Source of the DNA: Pseudomonas lurida
Lineage (GTDB): Bacteria > Pseudomonadota > Gammaproteobacteria > Pseudomonadales > Pseudomonadaceae
Length of the DNA: 64,000 nt
NCBI RefSeq assembly: GCF_013522705.1
Contig: NZ_JAAMRE010000014.1
Span: 61,338-125,337 of the forward strand
Direction of reading: 5' to 3'
The notes under the pieces are model-generated. The model saw only the letters and a program-made list of their open reading frames with translations, had not been told where the DNA came from and made no database searches. Position numbers and translations under genes: made by a program. Below, one piece after another: positions 48,076-56,815 of the stretch; positions within the stretch are counted from its first letter, which is position 1; each line of letters opens with the position of its first letter.

Positions 48076-49053
48076 ATGCCAACTACCCAATTGACCGACA
48101 TCTTCGTCGGCGACTACTACGCCTCCCTGGCGCCGGTTAACAGCCCGGAAAAGACCGCTGTATACGAGTCGGGCATCGTGACTCGCTCTCCTGTGCTGGA
48201 CGCGATTGCTTCCGGCAGCCAGGGCACCGCTGAGATCAGCTACTGGCAGGATCTCAACGCCGATGAAGCGCCGAACATCAGCAATGACGACCCGAATGAC
48301 CAGGGCGAAGTCGGAAAGGTCACCCAGGACAGCATGCGTGCCCGGGTTCTGTACCTCAACAAAGGCTACGGTGTTACTGACCTGACCGCTGAACTTGCGA
48401 ACAGCGAGCCTCAGCAGCAGATCCGCAACCGCTTCGGCACCTATTGGACCCGCCAATGGCAGCGTTACACCTTGGGCGCTGCGCGCGGCATCATCGCCTC
48501 GAATATCGCGAACAACGGCGGTGACATGGTCATCGACGCGGGCGCGACCGTCAGTGCGAACGCCTTCCAGGATGCCGCGTTCACCGCCGGCGATGCCGCT
48601 GACCAGTTCGGCGCGATCGGCGTTCACTCAGTGGTGATGAACCAGATGGTCAAGCAGGACCTTATCGAGTACCTGCGTGACTCGGACGGCAAGATCATCC
48701 TGGCCACCTACCTCGGCAAGCCGGTGTTCATGGACGACGCCCTGGTGTACGGCGCGGGCAAGTACTTGTCCGTGTTCTTCGGCCAGGGCGCTTTCGGCTA
48801 CGGCGAAGGCACGCCGAAAGTGCCGGTCGAGCTCGAGCGTAAGCCCGGCGGAGGTAACGGCGGCGGTGCCGAAGTGCTGTGGGAGCGGAAGACTTACATC
48901 CTCCAGCCTGCCGGCTTCAGCTGGAAGGGTTCCGAAGCTCAGAACCTCAGCCCAAACGCGACTCAGTATGCCTCCGCGGGCAACTGGGAGCGTGTATTCA
49001 GCCGCAAGCAGGTCCCGTTCGCCGCTGTGATCAGCGGTACCACCACGCCGTAA
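48076..49053 (+). CDS. Major capsid protein
   Basis: 325 residues. HK97-like coat protein of the coat-protein family that begins TQLTDIFVGDYYASLAPVNS; mid-region YWTRQWQRYTLGAARGIIAS; and GVHSVVMNQMVKQDLIEYLR. The C-terminal part carries WERVFSRKQVPFAAVISG. Identified by the gene order scaffold-capsid and by its sequence pattern. Confidence 0.85.
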   Translation: MPTTQLTDIFVGDYYASLAPVNSPEKTAVYESGIVTRSPVLDAIASGSQGTAEISYWQDLNADEAPNISNDDPNDQGEVGKVTQDSMRARVLYLNKGYGVTDLTAELANSEPQQQIRNRFGTYWTRQWQRYTLGAARGIIASNIANNGGDMVIDAGATVSANAFQDAAFTAGDAADQFGAIGVHSVVMNQMVKQDLIEYLRDSDGKIILATYLGKPVFMDDALVYGAGKYLSVFFGQGAFGYGEGTPKVPVELERKPGGGNGGGAEVLWERKTYILQPAGFSWKGSEAQNLSPNATQYASAGNWERVFSRKQVPFAAVISGTTTP

Positions 49054-49108
49054 TCCGGCCCACACAGCCTGGCGCCCTTATGGCGCCGGGATGCTTTTGA
49101 GGTGACTC

Positions 49109-49414
49109 ATGAAAGTAATCTACACGGACAAGCCGGGCAAAGAGCGCGGCGTGTGCTACCGCCTGCTGAGCGAATTCTTCGGTGTCATCGGTTCCGCTAC
49201 CGAGGTGGTGGTTGATGGCGATGCCCCGGACATCTTCGACGCCTACCAAGCGGCCGGCATCAAGGTGTCCGACGGCAAAGATTCAGAGATCAAAGAAACC
49301 GATCCTCTGAAAATGAAGGTCCCCGAGCTGAAAGAATGGCTGACCGAGAAGGGCATTGCCTTCGACCCGTCCGCCAAGAAAGAAGACCTGCAGGCCCTGG
49401 TGCCAGCGGAATAA
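49109..49414 (+). CDS. Small head protein with HeH/LEM-like C-terminus
   Basis: 101 residues: KVIYTDKPGKERGVCYRLLS then VVVDGDAPDIFDAYQAAGIK, and a C-terminal LKMKVPELKEWLTEKGIAFD with KKEDLQALV, a helix-extended-loop-helix (HeH/LEM) of the sort found in phage head-tail regions. Function unknown. Confidence 0.68.
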   Translation: MKVIYTDKPGKERGVCYRLLSEFFGVIGSATEVVVDGDAPDIFDAYQAAGIKVSDGKDSEIKETDPLKMKVPELKEWLTEKGIAFDPSAKKEDLQALVPAE

Positions 49415-49424
49415 GGACAAGCAC

Positions 49425-49802
49425 ATGACCGACTTCATCACCATTGCCGATGTTGACGCCCAGCTCGGTCCTGACTGGTCCGGCACCGGTGATCCGGTCC
49501 TTGCTGTGACTATGGCAAACGCCTGGCTCACAGCCAAGATTAAGCGGGCTGTTCCTGATCCGGTTCCGGCCGAGATCAAAACAGCCGGCGCCCAGGTTGC
49601 CAAAGAGGCAGCGGCGGGCAAGCTGTTCACGGCCACGCAAAAGGAAGTGCAGAGCAAGACCGTATCCGCGCAGTCCGGCACGTCTGTGAGCAAGACCTAC
49701 GTGGCAGGCTCCACCGATCAGTCAGCCGGCGTCAACTTCGCCATGGTGCTGCTGGAACCGTGGATCAAGCGCTCCAGCGTGATGATGCTGAAAAGGATCT
49801 GA
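49425..49802 (+). CDS. Head-tail connector protein candidate
   Basis: 125 residues, TDFITIADVDAQLGPDWSGT, then AKIKRAVPDPVPAEIKTAGA and AMVLLEPWIKRSSVMML. The helical fold and the order after capsid suit a head-completion or adaptor protein. AAGGAC precedes the start at 49425. Confidence 0.65.
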   Translation: MTDFITIADVDAQLGPDWSGTGDPVLAVTMANAWLTAKIKRAVPDPVPAEIKTAGAQVAKEAAAGKLFTATQKEVQSKTVSAQSGTSVSKTYVAGSTDQSAGVNFAMVLLEPWIKRSSVMMLKRI

Positions 49803-49804
49803 TC

Positions 49805-50197
49805 ATGGGCATGCGTGAAGAGATCCAGGCCGAATTGGCCGAGTCGTTCGACGATCCTGATGGATTGGCCGACGCGGTTAAACCCGTGACGGGCGTGCGC
49901 AAGATCGCGGGCGAGTATGACCCTGACCTGGGCGGCGAAACGCCAGACAGCACCGTCACTTACAGGGGGCGCGGTGTTCTGGGCAGCTACCTGTCCAAGG
50001 AAATCGACGGTTCCCTCATCCAGACTACCGACAAGAAGCTGCTGGTGCTGCAAAACGAACTGTTCGTGTCGGAGGCCGGTGTGCCAACGACGGTACCGGC
50101 TACCCCAGCCATTGGCGACATCATCAACGACCTGCGGGTGATGAAAGTGTCCGCCGATCCGGCTGATGCAACGTGGACGGCCCAGCTGAGGAAGTGA
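49805..50197 (+). CDS. Head-tail joining protein candidate
   Basis: 130 residues: REEIQAELAESFDDPDGLAD, then a beta-rich region YRGRGVLGSYLSKEIDGSLI and KLLVLQNELFVSEAGVPTTV. Similar beta-barrel proteins act as head-closure or stopper proteins. Assignment by position and fold pattern. Confidence 0.65.
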   Translation: MGMREEIQAELAESFDDPDGLADAVKPVTGVRKIAGEYDPDLGGETPDSTVTYRGRGVLGSYLSKEIDGSLIQTTDKKLLVLQNELFVSEAGVPTTVPATPAIGDIINDLRVMKVSADPADATWTAQLRK

Positions 50198-50198
50198 C

Positions 50199-50855
50199 AT
50201 GGCGAACAAGTACGCGAGCATGAACGGCAGCTTTGCCGAGAACATTCGAGACTTCGCTGAGCGAGCCCAGGCTGGTATCGATGCAACCATCCGAGAGATC
50301 GTTATCGAGATCGGCAGCAGCGTTATCCGAATGTCGCCGGTGGGCAATCCAGAGATCTGGTCGGTGAACGTCGCTCATCGACAGAGCAACACCCGGGCGG
50401 CCGATGACTACGACTTCAATGTCGCGGTGCGCAACACGATCATCAACCTCAACGAATCAAACTTCACGAAGGCCGGCAAGCTGCGGCGCGGGGTCAAATA
50501 CGCCAAGCCCCTGACCAAGACCGAGCGCGACCAGAACTTCAACGTGAACGGTTTGGTGGCAGGCAAGGACTACGTTGGCGGCCGGTTTCGGGGGAACTGG
50601 CAGTTTTCCATCGGCACGCCGGCGGAGGGCACGCTTGATCAGGTCGATCCGGCTGGTGGCGTGACGCTGGCTAAGCTGCGACTGCAGGTCCAGGCACTGA
50701 CGGCTGGCGAAACGGCCTACATCGTCAACAACCTGCCGTATGGCATCCCGCTGGAGTATGGGCATTCAACCCAGGCACCCGGCGGCATGGTCCGGATCAC
50801 TCTGGCCCGCTTCCAGCAGATCGTCGACGAAGCCAGAAGGAACAACCAGGTATGA
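50199..50855 (+). CDS. Tail completion / neck protein (HK97 gp10-like)
   Basis: 218 residues. Helical N-terminus (SFAENIRDFAERAQAGIDAT) then SPVGNPEIW, RFRGNWQFSIG and IVNNLPYGIPLEYGHS. The NxxPYAxxxEYG-type motif is characteristic of HK97 gp10-like tail-completion proteins. One base separates it from the previous gene; it overlaps the next by four. Confidence 0.8.
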   Translation: MANKYASMNGSFAENIRDFAERAQAGIDATIREIVIEIGSSVIRMSPVGNPEIWSVNVAHRQSNTRAADDYDFNVAVRNTIINLNESNFTKAGKLRRGVKYAKPLTKTERDQNFNVNGLVAGKDYVGGRFRGNWQFSIGTPAEGTLDQVDPAGGVTLAKLRLQVQALTAGETAYIVNNLPYGIPLEYGHSTQAPGGMVRITLARFQQIVDEARRNNQV

Positions 50856-51268
50856 GCCACGCCATTATCGCGTCGATCTACGAGGCCAAGTTACTTGCCT
50901 GGAGCAAGGCGCGGGCAGAGCCGATCAAGGTCGTGTTTGAGAATATCCAGTATGACCCTGCGGACGGCGAGACCTACCTACGGGCATTTGCGCTCCCAGG
51001 CGATACCGCAAGTAGCACGCTTGCCGGAGATCACCGCGCTTTCATCGGCGTCTACCAGGTCAGCATTGTGGCTCCGGCTAATACCGGGAAGACAAAAACG
51101 AACCCGCTTGTGGGTGAGCTGAGCGCACTGTTTCCACTGTACGCGAGAGACACGAAGGCGGGCGTCACCGTCGTCACGATGTCATCGGCAGACCCTGGCC
51201 CTGGTATAACCGATCCACCCACGTTCACCGTACCTGTGTCGTTCGAATACCGAGCAGACACCGTTTAG
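50852..51268 (+). CDS. Tail terminator protein (DUF4128-like)
   Basis: 138 residues: SIYEAKLLAWSKARAEPIKV, FENIQYDPADGETYLRAF and HRAFIGVYQVSIVAPAN, as in DUF4128 tail-terminator proteins that cap the tail tube. Its stop overlaps the convergent NTF2-like gene by four bases. Confidence 0.8.
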   Translation: MSHAIIASIYEAKLLAWSKARAEPIKVVFENIQYDPADGETYLRAFALPGDTASSTLAGDHRAFIGVYQVSIVAPANTGKTKTNPLVGELSALFPLYARDTKAGVTVVTMSSADPGPGITDPPTFTVPVSFEYRADTV

Positions 51269-51651
51269 CCAGGATCAAACGGGCGAGTAGGCGTCCCTTG
51301 ATGGAATAGCATTTGCCAGACTCCAGCCTCAAGCTTCCAGATTGAAGATCTCCGTGCGTATTGCCTTGGTGCTCCGTCGCGGCTGGATTGGGAGGCTTCG
51401 TATACCAGTAGACAAGCGTCCTTAGATATCACGGTCAGTTTGAAATTTCGCGCCAAGATATCAACGCGAGACCTTTGAAGCGGCAAGCTTTCAACGGTAT
51501 CAGCTTTTGAATAGAAGGCCCCTGAACTACCAATTTCATGGAAGTCTTTGTGCAATAGACGATTGAGTTGCTCAGGGTCATTTCGGACACTTGCTTGATG
51601 CAAGCTGATCTCCATGTCTTGAAGCAGGTTGAGTAGCGAGACCTCTGTCAC
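51265..51651 (-). CDS. NTF2-like (DUF4440) protein on the opposite strand of the tail operon
   Basis: 128 residues. NTF2-like fold: LLQDMEISLHQASVRNDPEQ, LLHKDFHEIGSSGAFYSKAD, then KLTVISKDACLLVYEA and RRSSIWKLEAGVWQMLFHQG, ending near GTP. Such proteins are usually cellular, not viral. It lies antisense between tail terminator and tail tube. Its promoter must be about 51660-51720, an AT-richer stretch. Clear moron; function unknown. Confidence 0.8.
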   Translation of the reverse strand: MTEVSLLNLLQDMEISLHQASVRNDPEQLNRLLHKDFHEIGSSGAFYSKADTVESLPLQRSRVDILARNFKLTVISKDACLLVYEASQSSRDGAPRQYARRSSIWKLEAGVWQMLFHQGTPTRPFDPG

Positions 51652-51724
51652 CTTGTTTTTCCCCTTTGCTCCATTCCAGATTTACCTGATTAGCACTTCC
51701 ACCGCCCATAGGGCAAACCCAATA

Positions 51725-51745
51725 ACCCGCCTCTGTGCGGGTTTT
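51725..51745 (+). terminator. Terminator before the tail tube gene
   Basis: ACCCGC/GCGGGT stem with six-base loop and TTTT, on the plus strand, between the antisense NTF2-like gene and the tail tube gene. Confidence 0.7.
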
Positions 51746-51771
51746 GTCATTTCTGAAAAGAGGAAATACCC

Positions 51772-52419
51772 ATGGCCGTCTTTCTGCCGAATGGCTCTAC
51801 CGTTGTCGTCGCATCCGGCTACGGCAATCCGATCGTCGTCACTGCGATCTCCAATGCTCTTGAAGCCTCGGTATCGGCGGCGGCTCACGGCCTCAAGGCT
51901 GGCGATTTTGTCGAGGTGACGTCTGGCTGGGCCCGACTGAACAATCGCGTGCTGCGCGTGAAAACTGCTACCGCCGACGCGTTTGTCCTTGAAAAGGCAA
52001 ACACTCTCAACGTAGCGCGCTATGTTGCGGGCGGCGGCGCTGGGTCTGTGCGCAAGATCACGGACTGGGTGCCCGTCAGCCAGGTGACGGAATCCGCGAA
52101 GTCCGGCGGTGATCAGCAGAACGCAACCTACTCCTTTCTTGAAGAGGATGACGAGCATCAGATCCCGACGACCAAGTCGGCGATCGCGTTCACGCTCACT
52201 CTGGCTGACGATCCCGATTTGCCTCACAACGACGTGCTGATTGAGGCAGATGACGACAAGAAGCCTCGCGCCGTGAAGGTGAACCTCGCCGCTGGCGGCT
52301 GCATCGTTTACAACGCCTACGCCTCGTTCGACAACGTGCCGTCCCTCAACAAGAACAACATCATGACCGTCACCGCAGTGTTTGCAGTCGTCGCCAAATT
52401 CATTCGCTACGCGTCGTAA
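51772..52419 (+). CDS. Major tail tube protein
   Basis: 215 residues, beta-rich: AVFLPNGSTVVVASGYGNPI, VEVTSGWARLNNRVLRVKTA, then ESAKSGGDQQNATYSFLEED and a closing SLNKNNIMTVTAVFAV. Fits tail tube proteins of lambda-like siphophages with the tail chaperone following. AGAGGAAA precedes the ATG. Confidence 0.8.
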   Translation: MAVFLPNGSTVVVASGYGNPIVVTAISNALEASVSAAAHGLKAGDFVEVTSGWARLNNRVLRVKTATADAFVLEKANTLNVARYVAGGGAGSVRKITDWVPVSQVTESAKSGGDQQNATYSFLEEDDEHQIPTTKSAIAFTLTLADDPDLPHNDVLIEADDDKKPRAVKVNLAAGGCIVYNAYASFDNVPSLNKNNIMTVTAVFAVVAKFIRYAS

Positions 52420-52430
52420 GGGAAGGGCTC

Positions 52431-52811
52431 ATGGCTAAGTTCAAGTTGATCCAGAAGCCGACCTTCAAGGCGGCGGTGATGATCCAGCGTGCCGGTTATA
52501 GCGCCGAGAAGGTGGAGTTCGAGTTCAAGTACCTGGATCGCACCGCGCTCGCCGAGCTGTACACCGGCTGGAACGAGCGGCACGACGAGCTGAGCAAGCA
52601 GTTAGGAGACATGGACCTCAAGGCATTCACGGCTGCTCAGATCGATCTGCAGGCCGACCAATTGCTTGATGTCGTCGTCGGCTGGGATATCGAGGAAAAG
52701 TTCACGCCTGAAAACGTACGCATCCTCGTCAACTCCATTAACTCGGCCCCCAAGGCCGTGCTGAATGCCTACGCCGAAGCCTTCAACGAAGCCCGCCTGG
52801 GAAACTCCTAA
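52431..52811 (+). CDS. Tail assembly chaperone, short form (gpG-like)
   Basis: 126 residues: KFKLIQKPTFKAAVMIQRAG, YLDRTALAELYTGWNERHDE, LLDVVVGWDIEEKFTPENVR. This matches the Phage_TAC type. Just before its stop is the slippery heptamer GGGAAAC (52799-52805), in frame CTG GGA AAC, from which a -1 shift enters the downstream frame. Confidence 0.85.
   Translation: MAKFKLIQKPTFKAAVMIQRAGYSAEKVEFEFKYLDRTALAELYTGWNERHDELSKQLGDMDLKAFTAAQIDLQADQLLDVVVGWDIEEKFTPENVRILVNSINSAPKAVLNAYAEAFNEARLGNS
52799..52805 (+). promoter_or_regulatory. Programmed -1 frameshift site GGGAAAC
   Basis: The heptamer is in the X-XXY-YYZ register relative to the short chaperone frame. After slipping one base back, translation continues CTC CTA AGC GCT into the DUF1799-like extension. 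A short stem (AGCGC/GCGCT, 52811-52827) follows. Confidence 0.78.
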
Positions 52812-53119
52812 GCGCTGCACGCGCGCTCTATGAGCCGACGCTGGAGGGCACGGATGCCTTCGGCTTCACTGCGGCCGACTACTCCACAGAGATCGGCATC
52901 TGGCCCGACAACTGGGACGCCTTCAAGGTCTTTGAGGCAATGAGCACACAGTGGCGAACAGGCGCGTGCGGCGTGACAGGCATGGACTACAGCGTTCTCT
53001 CCGGGGTTATTCGGATGTGTGGCGTACCGATCAGCCAGCGACAAACCATTTTCAGCGACTTTCGCCGTATGGAGGCTGAAGCCCTGCAGGTGATGGCGGA
53101 ACAGAGAGAAAACAAATGA
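52805..53119 (+). CDS. Tail assembly chaperone extension (gpT-like, DUF1799), made by -1 frameshift
   Basis: 105 codons without a credible start: SAARALYEPTLEGTDAFGFT, then IWPDNWDAFKVFEAMSTQWR and GVTGMDYSVLSGVIRMC. The W-P-x-N-W and T-Q-W-R words identify DUF1799, the usual C-terminal part of the lambda GT-type chaperone. It is made as a fusion with the product of 52431. The last four bases (ATGA) overlap the tape measure gene. Confidence 0.82.
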   Translation, partial: LLSAARALYEPTLEGTDAFGFTAADYSTEIGIWPDNWDAFKVFEAMSTQWRTGACGVTGMDYSVLSGVIRMCGVPISQRQTIFSDFRRMEAEALQVMAEQRENK

Positions 53120-56100
53120 GCACCAACTTCGCTTCCCTGGGTATTGCTGTCGAGTCGTCACAGGCCGCAAAGGCTGCTGATGATCTTGATAAGCTAGTCG
53201 ATTCCGCTGAAGGCGCCCAGAAGGCCATTGATGACCTGGGCACAACGGGCGAAGGCCTGGCCGACACCGGTAAAAAGGTTTCCCAGGCCGAAGCGGATGT
53301 TGCGCAAAGCATCGATAAATCAACGGCAGCGAGGGGTCGGCAAGCTGGAGCCAGTCGCAAGGCAGCTGACAGCGCAGTCGCGGAAATCTCCGTCATCAGC
53401 CAGCTAGACAAGGCTATGACGGGCAATATTTCGAGCATGGAGTCGCTGGTTCAAGCCGAGGGTTTGCTGGAGCGCGCCCGCAAGGGCGGCTTGGTCACCA
53501 TCGAAGAGCAGGCGAAATATCAGGATCAGCTGGGAAAGGCCTACGACAAGATTGAAAAGGCAGAAGCCAAAGAGCTGGCGCAGAAGCAGAAGCTGATCGA
53601 AGCGGAAAATCGTCAGATTGAGGCGCTGAAGCGTACCGTCAACGGGATTGACCCGGTAACCGCCAAGTTGGCGAAGCTTGAGGCTCAGGAGAACGCGCTC
53701 AATAACCTGCATAAAGCTGGTCAGATCGATGCAGAGCGCTACAACGAGGCTCTGGCTAAGATCGGGAAGGACCGGTCGGGGCTTACTGAAGCCGCTAGCG
53801 CTTTCGACAAGCTGAAGCTCGGTACCCGTCAAGCTCAAGAAAACGTCATGCAGTTGGCTAACGCCATCCAGGCAGGCGATCTGGGCAGTGGGGCGCGTGC
53901 GATCGCTCAGCTGGGGGCTGGCGCCGGTGAATCGGCGAAAAGCCTGGCAGGGATGCTGATTCCGGCCGGCCTGCTGGTCGCTGTACTCGGCTCGGTTGGC
54001 TATGCCTACTTCGATGCGATGAAGCAGGCGCGAGAGTTCAATGCTGCGATCAACGGCGGCACGAATGGCGCGGGGCAAGCTATTGCCAGCCTGAAGGATA
54101 TGGCCGACGGCGTTGGGCGTGTTACCGGTAACCTGTTCGGTGCGCGAGAGGCCGTTGTTTCGCTTGCGTCTGGCGCGGCCACCAGCGGCACCCAGATCCG
54201 CAATTTGGCTGAAGCTGCAGCGGCAGTCAGCGAAGTTACCGGTCAGGGGGCGGGCGAACTCGCCAAGTCCTTTGCCACCGCTGGCGATACAGCAACTGAA
54301 GCCGCCAGCAAAATCAGCAGTCAGTACGGATTGATCACCCTCGAGCAGTACCAGGTGATCAAGGGGCTGGATGACCAGGGCGACAGCCAGCGTGCCTTGG
54401 ATGTGCTCAGCGAAGATTTGAACCAGGCCGCGTTGACGCGCCTGAAGACTTATCGCGAATCGTTATCCGACGTGGAGCGCGACTGGGACAGGATCAAGAA
54501 CGCCATCAAGGGCGCGTACGCAGAAGTCCGGTCGGAGATATTCCCTGACCTGGCCAAGCAGATCGAGATCACCCAGCGTGTTCTTGATACCCGCAAGAGC
54601 GGCGGAATTGCTGGCGCCATCTCTAACGGTCTCAGTTCCTTGAACTCGGCTCTTGGTCTGGGCACCGGTGAGCATGACGACTCAACTGAGGCGCTTGAGA
54701 AAAAACTTGCCGAGCTGAAGGCCAGACAGACTGCCAGCTCTAACCTGGCAATTGTCACCGGTGAGAACGCCGACGCTAACCAGAAGGCAATCGAGGCTCA
54801 GAAAGCGCTGGATGCGCAACTAGACAACGTCAACCCTCTGAATAAGCGCAAAGCGGGACTGGAGAAGCTGAACAACCAGTTCAAAGCGCTTTACGAGAAT
54901 GCAGAAAAGGCAGGGCAAAAGTCGCCACTGCTTGACGGTGTGAGCTACGACGGCAAAAAGTTTTCCGGTGGTGCGTACGACATTCTTTTGAAAGGCATTG
55001 AGGATAAAAACAAGGACCCGAAAACCGCCGCCACCCAAGTTGATCTGACCAGCTTCAACAACGCCAAGAACGACTTGGCGGCGATCACCGACACCTACAA
55101 AAACTACCAGAAGGAACTGGAGGCGGCCCAGAAGGCTGGCCTACTGTCTGAGGAAGACTATCTGCTGCGGCGCCAGGCGTTGATCGGGAATCAGCTCGAC
55201 CAGACAACGGCAGCCTACGAAGCAGAGATTGCGGCGCTTGAGGCCGCCAAGGGCAAGAAGTCCACGTCGGCTGCGCAAAGCATCCAGCTGGACCAGAAGA
55301 TCGCCGACGCGCGCGCCGGATTGGTTAAAGCGCAGAAGGATGCCAACAGCCAGCTTGAAGTGCTCGCCACCAACGAAACCGGGCGCCTGGCAAAGCAGGA
55401 GCGGGCGATCAGCACGTACGTGCAGGCGCTGGGGCAGCAACAGCGGGCTTTGGAACTGGCAGGCCAGCGCGCAGTGCTCGGCGTTGGGCAGGGCGATCGA
55501 CAGAACGCACTCAGCGGCGAACTGAACAGCCAGCAGGACCGGTTTGCTCAGCAGTCGCTGGAGCTCGCCAATCAGAAGTCTGATCCGTCGCGCAACATGT
55601 CGGAGGAAAAGTTTAAACGGAAGTCGCAGGCGCTCGCAGACGCGAACAAGGCCGCGACGGACCAGATCCGGCAGAACTATGCGGATGTGGAGAACGCCGA
55701 GGGCGATTGGACGAAGGGCGCAACGGCAGCCTGGGATAACTACCTGGATTCGGCGCGCAACATCGCCGGGCAAACCAAAAGCCTGTTCGGCAACGCCTTC
55801 AGTTCCATGGAGGATTCCATCGTCAACTTTGCCATGACCGGTAAGGCGTCGTTCTCGGACTTCGCCAAATCGATCCTGGCGGACATGGCGCGCATTGCGA
55901 CACGGCAGGCAAGTTCGGCACTGCTGGGCAGTCTGGTTGGCGCGGCGGCGAGTTACTTCGGTGGCAGCGCGGCCGGCGGCGGCAATGGCATGGCCGCCGG
56001 GTCTGCCGGTGCCACGTCGTCAAACCTCGGTGCCTCTTCGGCCGGCTACTCCAGCACCTACTTCCCGCAAGCCAAGGGCGGCGCGTGGTCGGGCGGTGTG

Positions 56101-56466
56101 CAGATGTTCGCCGATGGCGGTGCGTTCACGAACTCCATCGTCAGCAAGCCCACGGCTTTCGGGATGGCCAATGGCAAAACCGGCGTCATGGGTGAGGCAG
56201 GGGAGGAAGCAATCATGCCGCTGACCCGGACGTCGAGCGGCAAGCTCGGGGTTATGGCCATGGGCGGCGGCGGGACTGGCGGAACGCAGATCAATGTCGA
56301 AGTGCATATCGATGGCGATGGCAACGCTACCTCCTCGGCTGATGCACCTGGCTATGACCTCTTCGGCAAGGAGCTGGCGACGTTCGTAGAGCAGAAGTAT
56401 CAGGAGCTGCGGAGCAGGGACATGCGCCAGGGCGGCGTCATCAACAAAGCAATTAAGGGGCGCTGA
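53116..56466 (+). CDS. Tail tape measure protein
   Basis: 1116 residues. Long alpha-helical, alanine/lysine/glutamate-rich chain with a central hydrophobic region (SAKSLAGMLIPAGLLVAVLG, about residue 280), and a C-terminal domain of the lambda gpH type (DSIVNFAMTGKASFSDFAKS; ADGGAFTNSIVSKPT). It sets tail length and aids DNA entry. By the usual rule of about 1.5 angstrom per residue the tail would be near 165 nm. Confidence 0.92.
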   Translation: MSTNFASLGIAVESSQAAKAADDLDKLVDSAEGAQKAIDDLGTTGEGLADTGKKVSQAEADVAQSIDKSTAARGRQAGASRKAADSAVAEISVISQLDKAMTGNISSMESLVQAEGLLERARKGGLVTIEEQAKYQDQLGKAYDKIEKAEAKELAQKQKLIEAENRQIEALKRTVNGIDPVTAKLAKLEAQENALNNLHKAGQIDAERYNEALAKIGKDRSGLTEAASAFDKLKLGTRQAQENVMQLANAIQAGDLGSGARAIAQLGAGAGESAKSLAGMLIPAGLLVAVLGSVGYAYFDAMKQAREFNAAINGGTNGAGQAIASLKDMADGVGRVTGNLFGAREAVVSLASGAATSGTQIRNLAEAAAAVSEVTGQGAGELAKSFATAGDTATEAASKISSQYGLITLEQYQVIKGLDDQGDSQRALDVLSEDLNQAALTRLKTYRESLSDVERDWDRIKNAIKGAYAEVRSEIFPDLAKQIEITQRVLDTRKSGGIAGAISNGLSSLNSALGLGTGEHDDSTEALEKKLAELKARQTASSNLAIVTGENADANQKAIEAQKALDAQLDNVNPLNKRKAGLEKLNNQFKALYENAEKAGQKSPLLDGVSYDGKKFSGGAYDILLKGIEDKNKDPKTAATQVDLTSFNNAKNDLAAITDTYKNYQKELEAAQKAGLLSEEDYLLRRQALIGNQLDQTTAAYEAEIAALEAAKGKKSTSAAQSIQLDQKIADARAGLVKAQKDANSQLEVLATNETGRLAKQERAISTYVQALGQQQRALELAGQRAVLGVGQGDRQNALSGELNSQQDRFAQQSLELANQKSDPSRNMSEEKFKRKSQALADANKAATDQIRQNYADVENAEGDWTKGATAAWDNYLDSARNIAGQTKSLFGNAFSSMEDSIVNFAMTGKASFSDFAKSILADMARIATRQASSALLGSLVGAAASYFGGSAAGGGNGMAAGSAGATSSNLGASSAGYSSTYFPQAKGGAWSGGVQMFADGGAFTNSIVSKPTAFGMANGKTGVMGEAGEEAIMPLTRTSSGKLGVMAMGGGGTGGTQINVEVHIDGDGNATSSADAPGYDLFGKELATFVEQKYQELRSRDMRQGGVINKAIKGR

Positions 56467-56804
56467 TGGCTATTGAACGATTCAGATGGGCGACGGAGAA
56501 GGGCGCGGAGGGCGATATTGCCCAGCGCGTCCGCTCCAAGAAGTTCGGAGATGGCTACGAGCAGTCGGTCGAGGATGGTCTCAACAACCGGTCGCAATCC
56601 TGGCCGGTAACATTTACCGGCCTGAAGCCGCGCATTAAGGAAATCATGGACTTCATCGACCGACACAAAGGCTCGAAGGGCTTCCTCTGGGAGCCGCCCC
56701 TGGGTGAGCTTGGTCTCTACAAGTGCAACGGCTACAAGCCAGTGCACCGTGGCGGCCAGGTCTACGCCATCACCGCGACCTTCCAGCAAACCTTTCATCC
56801 CTGA
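56466..56804 (+). CDS. Minor tail protein M-like
   Basis: 112 residues: IERFRWATEKGAEGDIAQRV, RSKKFGDGYEQSVEDGLNNR, FLWEPPLGELGLYKC, the lambda gpM/phage minor tail pattern. The ATG overlaps the tape measure stop by one base. Confidence 0.88.
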   Translation: MAIERFRWATEKGAEGDIAQRVRSKKFGDGYEQSVEDGLNNRSQSWPVTFTGLKPRIKEIMDFIDRHKGSKGFLWEPPLGELGLYKCNGYKPVHRGGQVYAITATFQQTFHP

Positions 56805-56815
56805 GATAACCACCC

